Of a DNA stretch of 13,986 bases, positions 7,984 to 13,986 are shown in pieces. The position numbers were made by a program, and so were the translations under genes. Position 1 is the stretch's first letter, and each line of letters opens with the position of its first letter. Origin of the DNA: an uncultured Brevinema sp. (GTDB lineage: Bacteria > Spirochaetota > Brevinematia > Brevinematales > Brevinemataceae); contig CAMRBT010000021.1 of NCBI GenBank assembly GCA_947040475.1, positions 1 to 13,986 on the forward strand. The letters run 5' to 3'. The notes under the pieces are model-generated. The model saw only the letters and a program-made list of their open reading frames with translations, did not search any database and was not told the origin of the DNA.

Positions 7984-9093
7984 ATGATGAAAAAATCTAT
8001 GAGTCTTGTCTTATTAAGCATTTTTATGTTAACTTCAAATGTTTTATATAGTGCTCAAAATCAAATTGCTATTTTAGCTGGTGGCTGTTTTTGGTGTATA
8101 GAAGCTGATCTTGAAAAACTAGAAGGTATTCTAGATGTGACATCAGGTTATACGGGTGGACCAGAGGTCAATCCTACCTATAAACAAGTTTCTGCTGGTC
8201 AAACTTCACATAGAGAAGCGGTACGAGTAGAATATGATGCTGATATTATTTCTTATAAGCAAGTGTTGAATGCTTTTCTTCGCTTGATAGATCCTACCGA
8301 TGCTACTGGCTCTTTTGTGGATAGAGGTCATCAATATACCGCTGCAATTTATACAGCTAACGATGAACAAAAAACAATAGCTCTTGATTTTATTGACAAA
8401 ATGTCAAAATCTCCTTATTTTTCAAATAAAGAAATAGTGATAGATGTTCAGCCTATTGTTCCTTTTTATATCGCAGAAGAATATCATCAAGATTATGCTG
8501 AGAATAACGCATTTCAATATTCTTTTTATAGAATTCGTTCTGGCAGAGATCAATATATTAGAAAAGTCTGGGATCAAATTTCTCAAGAATTTTTTCTAGC
8601 AGAGGAGAATGTGATGAAGGAAATATCTATCAATAATGTAGAAATGGAAGAAAAATATGCTAAATTTGTTAAACCTTCAGATAAAGAATTAAAGGAAAAA
8701 TTAACACCTATACAATATAAAGTCACTCAAAAAGATGGAACAGAAGCTCCTTTTGAGAATGAGTATGATAAAAATGCAGAAAGAGGTATCTATGTGGATA
8801 TCGTTTCTGGAGAACCACTATTCTCTTCACGAGACAAATTTGATTCAAAAACAGGTTGGCCTAGTTTCTTTACTCCTCTCTCAGATCATTTCATTGTAGA
8901 GAAAGATGATTTTGTCCTTTTTATGCGTAGAACAGAAGTTCGTTCTCGTTATGCCGATTCTCATTTAGGACATGTATTTAATGATGGGCCTAATGGAAAA
9001 TTGAGATATTGTATGAATAGTGCAGCATTACGATTTGTTCCACGAGATCAAATGGAAAAAGAAGGTTATGGTGATTATCTATCACAAGTATAG
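7984..9093 (+). CDS. msrAB: Exported MsrA-MsrB fusion, peptide methionine sulfoxide reductase
   Basis: A bifunctional enzyme that reduces both stereoisomers of methionine sulfoxide in proteins. AAGGAG (7973-7978) favours one of the paired ATGs at 7984 and 7987 over an earlier in-frame ATG inside wbaP. The first ~24 residues (MMKKSMSLVLLSIFML to LYSA) form a signal peptide, so it should act outside the cytoplasm. MsrA spans about 28-185 with GGCFWC (catalytic C35, second C38), SGYTGG and YHQDY. A linker leads to MsrB at about 235-369 with IYVDIVSGEPLFSS, GWPSF, SHLGHVF and catalytic C343 in RYCMNSAALRF. The MsrB half lacks both zinc-binding CxxC pairs and has Thr290 where PilB-type enzymes have a resolving Cys. 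The whole protein has only three cysteines. It follows wbaP by 25 bases and ends at a terminator, so it closes the gyrA operon. No partner thioredoxin is in view. Confidence 0.93.
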   Translation: MMKKSMSLVLLSIFMLTSNVLYSAQNQIAILAGGCFWCIEADLEKLEGILDVTSGYTGGPEVNPTYKQVSAGQTSHREAVRVEYDADIISYKQVLNAFLRLIDPTDATGSFVDRGHQYTAAIYTANDEQKTIALDFIDKMSKSPYFSNKEIVIDVQPIVPFYIAEEYHQDYAENNAFQYSFYRIRSGRDQYIRKVWDQISQEFFLAEENVMKEISINNVEMEEKYAKFVKPSDKELKEKLTPIQYKVTQKDGTEAPFENEYDKNAERGIYVDIVSGEPLFSSRDKFDSKTGWPSFFTPLSDHFIVEKDDFVLFMRRTEVRSRYADSHLGHVFNDGPNGKLRYCMNSAALRFVPRDQMEKEGYGDYLSQV

Positions 9094-9141
9094 TCAAAAG
9101 ACGTTCGTCTTGTTTTCATAAAAGCTATTATTAATAAAAAT

Positions 9142-9170
9142 AAAAACCACTCCATAATGGGGTGGTTTTT
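9142..9170 (+). terminator. Hairpin terminator after msrAB
   Basis: Arms 9142-9153 (AAAAACCACTCC) and 9159-9170 (GGGGTGGTTTTT) pair over 12 bp with one G-T wobble around ATAAT, followed by T-GATT. It closes the gyrA-wbaP-msrAB unit 48 bases after the last stop. It is a close relative of the terminator at 10525-10557. Confidence 0.88.
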
Positions 9171-9197
9171 TGATTGCTCTCTATAAGGAAATATCCC

Positions 9198-9225
9198 TTG
9201 ACTAAAAATAATTAGATGATATAAT
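9198..9225 (+). promoter_or_regulatory. Strong promoter for the paired lipoprotein genes
   Basis: TTGACT (9198-9203) and TATAAT (9220-9225) are separated by 16 bases, a near-consensus housekeeping promoter. Transcription should start near 9232. It lies between the msrAB terminator and the first lipoprotein gene. The -10 box overlaps the left arm of an inverted repeat (9223-9268). Confidence 0.82.
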
Positions 9226-9268
9226 ATAGATAGTAACTCCTTAATTATAGGGGCTTACTATCTATATT
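9223..9268. promoter_or_regulatory. Inverted repeat over the promoter start: operator or leader hairpin
   Basis: AATATAGATAGTAA (9223-9236) is perfectly inverted at 9255-9268, 14 bp. A bulged C and four more pairs (CTCC with GGGG) extend it inward to a 9-base loop. The left arm overlaps the end of the -10 box and the start site. As DNA it could bind a dimeric repressor. In the RNA, the part downstream of +1 (about 9231-9260) can still form a hairpin at the very 5' end, which could stabilise the message. It ends about 10 bases before the ribosome site. Confidence 0.7.
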
Positions 9269-9288
9269 TAATAAAAAGAGAGGAATTT

Positions 9289-9876
9289 ATGAAAACATTA
9301 AAAAATAATATCCTATTATTAGTGCTTTTAACAATAAGCCTAGCTTATTGTAGTCATGTGCCCCCTAACCCAGCAGAACATCTCTATTTATGGGAATCTG
9401 AAGGAAGTCCTGATGTTTTTTTCGTGATGTCGCTTCATAAGAAGAGTTTTAATCCCACTTATCGAACTATGACAGAATATATTAACAAGCGAAATCCTGT
9501 AGCTTATAATTCTGTAAACATTTTTGACTCTAGTGTTACTAAAGATAAGATAAAAGAGATAGGAGTTAGTCAAGACATCCAGCATAGTGCTAAATTTATA
9601 GGATTCCTAAACAAATACTCCGTACCAGATAACATAAAAGAGAATCCTTTATATAGTTCTGTAGAAACAGATAAAAATAAGATAGAATACTATTCTATGA
9701 GTATTCTTGCTAGAACTACAACAGAGGAAACACTATCACAAAGACTTTATTTGAGACAGGATACTCCTACAGATTCTATAGATGTTCTTGCTATCAATAC
9801 GGATAATACTATAGATTTTCAACACACTTTTATTTCCCCCCCAGAGTATGTTTTTATTGCTGAAAGAAGCTTTTAA
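9289..9876 (+). CDS. Small lipoprotein, first of a tandem paralogous pair
   Basis: A 195-residue protein of unknown function. MKTLKNNILLLVLLTISL then AYC gives a type II signal peptide with lipobox LAYC (Cys21), so it should be lipidated. GAGAGG (9278-9283) precedes the ATG. The mature part starts with a short Pro-rich stretch and AEHLYLWES, and later contains NPLYSSVETDKNKI, SQRLYLRQDT, DSIDVLAI and SPPEYVFIAER. All of these return in the next gene, showing a duplicated family. I see no catalytic motif. Overall it looks like a compact, mostly beta-strand surface or periplasmic protein. It is driven by the promoter at 9198-9225 and is 28 bases upstream of its paralogue. Confidence 0.8.
   Translation: MKTLKNNILLLVLLTISLAYCSHVPPNPAEHLYLWESEGSPDVFFVMSLHKKSFNPTYRTMTEYINKRNPVAYNSVNIFDSSVTKDKIKEIGVSQDIQHSAKFIGFLNKYSVPDNIKENPLYSSVETDKNKIEYYSMSILARTTTEETLSQRLYLRQDTPTDSIDVLAINTDNTIDFQHTFISPPEYVFIAERSF
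9643..9685 (+). repeat. 43-base direct repeat, copy 1
   Basis: This block is identical base for base to 10265-10307 in the downstream paralogue and encodes NPLYSSVETDKNKI. The surrounding coding DNA of the two genes is clearly diverged, so the perfect match stands out. Confidence 0.9.
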
Positions 9877-9904
9877 ATAAATAAACAATAAAAAAGAGGA
9901 ATTT

Positions 9905-10504
9905 ATGAAAAAATTAAAAAACATCATTCTATTATTAATGCTTTTATCATTATCAAACTGTCCTTGTGGGATAGACTCTCCCCCAGCAGAGCATCTTTAT
10001 CTATGGGATTCTACAGAAGATACAGGTGTGTTTTTCATTTTATCAACCTATGAAAAAAACTATAATCCATCCACTCAAAGTCTAATTCAATATATTGACC
10101 AAGAACAGTATTTATTCGGTAGCGATGTATTTATCTATGATGATAATAATGTTGCGTATGATCTTAAAAATAGAATAAAAGAATTAGGGGCTAGAGGGAA
10201 TTTTTTTGATGGGGGGATTTTTCATGGGCTTCTAGATAAAGAATTTCCAAACAATATTAAAGATAATCCTTTATATAGTTCTGTAGAAACAGATAAAAAT
10301 AAGATAGCATATTATCCTATGAGTGTTATTGCTAGAGACAAACTTGCACAAAGACTATATTTTAAACAGGATACATCTTCAGATTCTATTGATGTTCTTG
10401 CCATTGATTTTGATAATGATATTACAGATTTCCAATTCACCTTTACCTCACCTCCTGAATATGCTTTTGTCCCTGAGAGAAATAACGATGGAAAACCTCT
10501 ATAA
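9905..10504 (+). CDS. Small lipoprotein, second of a tandem paralogous pair
   Basis: A 199-residue paralogue of the preceding gene. MKKLKNIILLLMLLSLSNC carries lipobox LSNC (Cys19), followed by a second Cys two residues on (CPC). GAGGA (9896-9900) precedes the ATG, and the translation start region is nearly identical to that of its neighbour (AGAGGAATTTATG). Shared segments are PAEHLYLWDS, NPLYSSVETDKNKI, AQRLYFKQD, DSIDVLAI and SPPEYAFVPER. The middle (about 60-120) is the least conserved part and contains an acidic stretch (FIYDDNN) and a Gly-rich turn (FFDGGIFHG). No promoter or terminator lies in the 28-base gap, so both genes share one message. Function unknown. Confidence 0.8.
   Translation: MKKLKNIILLLMLLSLSNCPCGIDSPPAEHLYLWDSTEDTGVFFILSTYEKNYNPSTQSLIQYIDQEQYLFGSDVFIYDDNNVAYDLKNRIKELGARGNFFDGGIFHGLLDKEFPNNIKDNPLYSSVETDKNKIAYYPMSVIARDKLAQRLYFKQDTSSDSIDVLAIDFDNDITDFQFTFTSPPEYAFVPERNNDGKPL
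10265..10307 (+). repeat. 43-base direct repeat, copy 2
   Basis: Identical to 9643-9685 and in the same reading frame of the paralogous gene, 622 bases downstream. Confidence 0.9.
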
Positions 10505-10524
10505 ATAGATAACAATCCAAAAAT

Positions 10525-10557
10525 AAAAACCACCTCACATAATATGGGGTGGTTTTT
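10525..10557. terminator. Bidirectional terminator between convergent units
   Basis: Arms 10525-10537 (AAAAACCACCTCA) and 10545-10557 (TGGGGTGGTTTTT) pair over 13 bp with one G-T wobble around a 7-base loop. Both strands end in T-rich tracts, so it can end the lipoprotein pair from the left and the minus-strand DUF262 gene from the right, whose stop codon lies at 10569-10571. The + strand tail is TTTTTTGATT. Confidence 0.88.
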
Positions 10558-10568
10558 TGATTGATATT

Positions 10569-12179
10569 TTAATTAAAGATAAAATCGGATAATCTTTTGT
10601 GGATCTTATTAAGTCGAAGTTCTACTTCTTTTGGTGTCCATTTTTTTTGTTGGGCTATTTCTAAGACATCTGATATTTCTGAATTTTTGTAAAGCTCTTG
10701 TTTGTTTAATAAAAAATCATTATCTGCTTTGATATGCACCTTTTTTTCGAACAATATTAAATTACCCAAAGAATTGGCATAAGTACTATGATCTTCTTCA
10801 GACCAAGAATCGTAATCATGAAAGCTTTTTGGGAGGATATGCTCCACATGGCAACTATCCAAATAAATACTAGGGTGTTCTTTATATTGTTTTTCGTTAA
10901 GCACATGGTAGAGGGCTAAGGTGCTTTTTGTATATTTATCTCCAGCACTCAAACTTTTTAAGCTCGTTTCAAAAATTTCTTTTTCGCTTTCTTCAAATTC
11001 TGGAAAAAGATTGGTTAATTTTTTCTGATAAATCGAAGAACAAGCTTTGAAGATATCTTCTTTAATCGCATTGACATTTGAGGTGATGAGGATTCGTCTA
11101 TATACAAATTTGAGCATATCTTGAATAACTTGTATGAGGAGCTTTTTGTCTTTTTCGAGGAGGACTACTTCGCCATCTTTAATAGTGGCATATCTAAACA
11201 TAAAAGTATGATAAGGATACGCAATTAAATCAATAGGGAATAAGGAGATAGTATTATACCACCAAAAATCTAGCTCTGCTTCTAAGAAACAACGGAACAA
11301 ATATATTTTTTTAATATCTTCAAAAACTTGGCTATGATTTTTTTTCATGATTGCATCTTCAAAATACTTACGTAATTGAGAGACATTCTTGAAGTCTTCA
11401 TTTTTCGCTCTTAGGATGTGCATATAAATTCTAAACAAAATTTCTTTGTCTTCTATATTATTCCAATCGGCGATGAATTTATCTTTTTCTTCTTGAGTTT
11501 TAAAATAACCGTATAATTTGGCTTTGAGAATGTCCGTATCGTTAAGTGCTAAACCTCTATTGTTCAAAGTTTGAAAGATAATGAGCGCACTTTCTTGATC
11601 TGTACATTCTATGCAAAGTATTTGAACATACTCTAATAAAAAATCTACTAAAGGATTTAATTGGTTGGGATTGTTTTGATTCCAATATGTTATTTTCTGA
11701 GATAATGATTGATGATTTTTATAAAGTTTAGCCTTTTTATCTCGTTTTTCTACTTTTAAAGGATCTGTTAAAACCTGTTGAAGGAGCTTAAAATCTTCTT
11801 GAATCACTTCGGATTTGAGTCTGACTATAGTTTCTTCAGGTTCTCGAGTGCGTTTGTTATGCACGGTTAAGATCTCAAACAAACCCCTATTACTCATATC
11901 ATGATCCAGCAAGGCTCTAATTAATAGCAACAAAGTCGTGAGCCGTTGTTGACCGTCTACGACTTCCCAGATCGTGGGAGTGCTGTCATGCTCTATCAAT
12001 ACAGCCGTACCCAAAAAATATTCAGAGTTGGGATTATCCTCAAAAGCATCGGTGATATCTTCCCAAAGTTTATCACACTGCTCTTCATTCCATGTATAAG
12101 GACGCTGATAATTAGGAATAAGATAGAGCTCATTTAATAAATTTCTAATATTCTTTTTAGGCGTATTTTTGATATACAT
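10569..12179 (-). CDS. DUF262-DUF1524 protein, GmrSD-like restriction-type nuclease (copy 1)
   Basis: A 536-residue protein with the single-chain layout of GmrSD-type modification-dependent restriction enzymes, in which a ParB-like NTP-dependent domain (DUF262) is joined to an HNH-type nuclease domain (DUF1524). The N-terminal domain shows IPNYQRPYTW (21-30), the hallmark VDGQQRLTTL (DGQQR 75-79) and FQTLNNRGLALNDTD (from 202). The C-terminal domain shows HVEHILP (His447) and LGNLIL (Asn473). At residue 482 it has His where copy 2, and by my recollection most DUF1524 proteins, have Asn, so nuclease competence is uncertain. AAAGGAG (complement of 12187-12193) lies 7 bases before the ATG. It is 120 bases downstream of copy 2, in the same direction. 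The family is firm; anti-phage function is inferred from relatives such as GmrSD and BrxU. It looks less AT-rich than copy 2. Confidence 0.87.
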   Translation of the reverse strand: MYIKNTPKKNIRNLLNELYLIPNYQRPYTWNEEQCDKLWEDITDAFEDNPNSEYFLGTAVLIEHDSTPTIWEVVDGQQRLTTLLLLIRALLDHDMSNRGLFEILTVHNKRTREPEETIVRLKSEVIQEDFKLLQQVLTDPLKVEKRDKKAKLYKNHQSLSQKITYWNQNNPNQLNPLVDFLLEYVQILCIECTDQESALIIFQTLNNRGLALNDTDILKAKLYGYFKTQEEKDKFIADWNNIEDKEILFRIYMHILRAKNEDFKNVSQLRKYFEDAIMKKNHSQVFEDIKKIYLFRCFLEAELDFWWYNTISLFPIDLIAYPYHTFMFRYATIKDGEVVLLEKDKKLLIQVIQDMLKFVYRRILITSNVNAIKEDIFKACSSIYQKKLTNLFPEFEESEKEIFETSLKSLSAGDKYTKSTLALYHVLNEKQYKEHPSIYLDSCHVEHILPKSFHDYDSWSEEDHSTYANSLGNLILFEKKVHIKADNDFLLNKQELYKNSEISDVLEIAQQKKWTPKEVELRLNKIHKRLSDFIFN

Positions 12180-12209
12180 GTTCTGGCTCCTTTAGAGAAT
12201 AGCGAATGA

Positions 12210-12226
12210 TAGCCCTAACGGGGCTA
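12210..12226. repeat. Small perfect hairpin between the two DUF262 genes
   Basis: TAGCCC (12210-12215) and GGGCTA (12221-12226) pair perfectly around TAACG. It is a local GC-rich spot in AT-rich DNA, in the leader of copy 1 and about 17 bases upstream of its ribosome site. There is no T-run on either strand, so it is not a terminator. It might affect translation or be an operator. I see no convincing promoter in the 120-base gap, so copy 1 may be read from the message of copy 2. Confidence 0.45.
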
Positions 12227-12299
12227 GCTATGACACTATTGTCTTATGCAGAATTTTCAGAGAATAATTCCGCATTCCTATATTTTTGTTATTTTGTTA

Positions 12300-13910
12300 T
12301 TAATTAAAAATAAAATCAGATAATCTAAAAATCATATTTTCCATTCTTGATTCTTGTTTACCTTTTGTCCATTCATCATATGTAACCAATCCTTTATACT
12401 TTGGATCTTGATTTTGCTGATCTGAAACATCTGTGATTTTTGAGATTTTATATACATCTTTTTTTACTGTTAGAAAATTATTACCAGCCTTACTGTTTTC
12501 ACTTTTTTTTAGGAGAGTTAAATTTCCTAATTTATTAACATATTCCTTGTGATCTTCTTTTTTCCACTCATCACATTCCCCTTGATATTTTTGAGGTAAA
12601 ATATGCTCTATTTCATAAGCAGATATATTTATATTTGGTTGTTTAGGATTTAAAATATGGAATAAAGATAGTGTGCTTCTCATATAACGACTACCATAAT
12701 ATAGCTCGCTACAACTTTTTTCAAATTTCCTTTGTTCATCAAGGCAATCACTAAAAGGATTTAAATTATTATCTTGGTAAATAGTAATATAAGCATCAAA
12801 CATTTCTTTTTTAATGGAATTGATACTTTTATAAATAACACCTTTACAGTAAGAAAATTTTATAACATTTTTGATCAAAGTAATTAAATTTTCTGTAGCC
12901 TCTTTAGTTAAGGAAACAACTTCATTAGTAATGGTAGCATTTTTATACATAAAAATATAGTAAGGATATTTGACTAAATCCACAGGGAAAATTTCTAAAG
13001 TATTGTTTTTCCAAAAGTCTAATTCAGAATCTGAAAATTCAGAAAACAGAGCTATTTTTTTTATATCTTCAAAAACTTTGGCATAATTATCCTTAGTAAT
13101 ATGTTTTTCAAAAAATGTTCTTAGTTTGGGTACATTTCCTTTATCTTTATTTACAGCTCTTAAAATGTACAAATAAGTACGAAATAAAAACTCACGATTT
13201 TCTTCTTTTAGTTGACTCCACTCTTCAATAAATATATCCTGATCTTCTTTTTTAGAAAAAAATCCATATAATTTTGCTTTTAAAATATCTGTATCATTAA
13301 GAGGTAATCCTCTATTATTTAATGTCTGAAATATAGTGAGAGCACTTTCTTGGTCAGAACACTCAATACAAAGTATTTTAATTTTTTCTAGGAAAAATTC
13401 GATTAAGCTATTCGGTTCTGTGTGCCATTCTTTTATTTTATCTAGTAACAATTTATAATTTTTATAGAATCTTGTGTTTTTATCTTTATCTTCTAAATTA
13501 GAAGTGTTTTTTAAAATAGACATTAATGAACCTGAGTCTGGATGGATCACTTCAGATACAAGTCGAGCTTTGGATTCTCCATTTATTACATTTTTTGTAG
13601 ATAAAATAGTATATAATTCATTATCATTTTGATTGAGATCACAGAAAGCTCTAATAAATAATAATAAAGTTGTAAGTCTCTGTTGACCGTCAACTATTTC
13701 CCATCTTTTTTCATTATCATGCTTTACCAGTACAATAGTTCCTAAAAAATATTCTGATTTTGGATTATCTGTAAAAGCTTCAATAATATCTTCCCATAAT
13801 TTAGTGGTCTCTTCGGTGTTCCACATATAAGGGCGTTGATAATTAGGTATTAGATAAAGTCTACTAAATAATTCTTGAATATCTTTTGAATCAGTATTTT
13901 TAATATACAT
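12300..13910 (-). CDS. DUF262-DUF1524 protein, GmrSD-like restriction-type nuclease (copy 2)
   Basis: A paralogue of the downstream gene, with the same length of 536 residues. The first ~90 residues are roughly two-thirds identical by eye, while the middle has diverged much more. IPNYQRPYMW (21-30), DGQQR (74-78) and FQTLNNRGLPLNDTD mark the ParB-like domain; IEHILP (His436), KLGNLTLL (Asn463) and NSKAGN (Asn472) give a complete-looking DUF1524 HNH-type site. The C-terminus has an insert relative to copy 1 (about 485-515, containing QNQDPKYKG and EWTKGKQES), and both proteins end in RLSDFIFN. AGGAG (complement of 13918-13922) lies 7 bases before the ATG. It is transcribed first, upstream of copy 1. 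As a family member it may recognise modified or foreign DNA; that is inference. A toxin-like or stand-alone role is also possible. Confidence 0.88.
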   Translation of the reverse strand: MYIKNTDSKDIQELFSRLYLIPNYQRPYMWNTEETTKLWEDIIEAFTDNPKSEYFLGTIVLVKHDNEKRWEIVDGQQRLTTLLLFIRAFCDLNQNDNELYTILSTKNVINGESKARLVSEVIHPDSGSLMSILKNTSNLEDKDKNTRFYKNYKLLLDKIKEWHTEPNSLIEFFLEKIKILCIECSDQESALTIFQTLNNRGLPLNDTDILKAKLYGFFSKKEDQDIFIEEWSQLKEENREFLFRTYLYILRAVNKDKGNVPKLRTFFEKHITKDNYAKVFEDIKKIALFSEFSDSELDFWKNNTLEIFPVDLVKYPYYIFMYKNATITNEVVSLTKEATENLITLIKNVIKFSYCKGVIYKSINSIKKEMFDAYITIYQDNNLNPFSDCLDEQRKFEKSCSELYYGSRYMRSTLSLFHILNPKQPNINISAYEIEHILPQKYQGECDEWKKEDHKEYVNKLGNLTLLKKSENSKAGNNFLTVKKDVYKISKITDVSDQQNQDPKYKGLVTYDEWTKGKQESRMENMIFRLSDFIFN

Positions 13911-13946
13911 ATTAAGTCTCCTGTTTATTTCTATATTAAATACTAA

Positions 13947-13983
13947 ATAACGATGTTACATCACAAGGATACAACATCGTTAT
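13947..13983. repeat. 11-bp perfect inverted repeat upstream of DUF262 copy 2
   Basis: ATAACGATGTT (13947-13957) is inverted at 13973-13983 (AACATCGTTAT) around a 15-base spacer. It lies 37 bases upstream of the copy 2 start codon, where a promoter for the minus-strand pair is expected. It could be an operator, or a weak terminator of a gene beyond the window edge (on the minus strand the stem is followed by TTATTTAG rather than a clean T-run). The window ends too soon to decide. Confidence 0.55.
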
Positions 13984-13986
13984 ATA

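Noticed and set aside
9142..10557. The two similar terminators as ends of an insertion element around the lipoprotein pair
   Set aside because: They are direct, not inverted, copies, there is no transposase, and both work as ordinary terminators. The similarity is reported as a terminator pattern instead.
12247..12274. Imperfect inverted repeat TGCaGAATT / AATTCcGCA between the DUF262 genes
   Set aside because: A mismatch, a short stem and no T-run make it unremarkable in AT-rich DNA.

Overview
This AT-rich window (roughly 30% GC by eye) comes from a bacterial chromosome with a Gram-negative-type envelope: a predicted outer-membrane beta-barrel, several lipoproteins and an exported methionine sulfoxide reductase. 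The low GC, the run of unrecognised lipoproteins and the GyrA type are compatible with a spirochaete, but I cannot prove the lineage from sequence alone.

Region 1 (1-1258): the 3' part of a tenA-type thiamin-salvage gene whose start lies before the window, followed by a bidirectional terminator and a 647-base stretch without an intact gene. That stretch is a gene graveyard. It holds a minus-strand small membrane-protein gene broken by three homopolymer frameshifts (660-940) and a second, decapitated copy of the tenA 3' end (992-1110).

Region 2 (1259-3889): a predicted outer-membrane beta-barrel protein and a large lipoprotein with three ~90-residue tandem repeats, probably one transcript ending at a hairpin terminator.

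Region 3 (3906-9170): a clear extended -10 promoter drives gyrA, a WbaP-type sugar-phosphate transferase and an exported MsrA-MsrB fusion, with 21 and 25 base gaps, ending in a terminator. DNA supercoiling, glycan assembly and oxidative repair share no pathway, so this looks like a transcription unit of convenience. GyrA has Ala and Asn at the two classical quinolone-contact positions.

Region 4 (9198-10557): a strong promoter overlapped by a 14-bp perfect inverted repeat drives two tandem paralogous lipoprotein genes of unknown function. These share a 43-base identical block and end in a bidirectional terminator.

Region 5 (10569-13986): two tandem minus-strand paralogues, each 536 residues, with an N-terminal DUF262 (ParB/GmrS-like, DGQQR) domain and a C-terminal DUF1524 (HNH-like) domain. 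This is the architecture of GmrSD-type modification-dependent restriction enzymes, so this end is the likeliest defence locus and the best place to look for an undescribed system.

All four confident terminators carry the same TTTTTTGATT tail, a pattern that ordinary terminator function does not explain.
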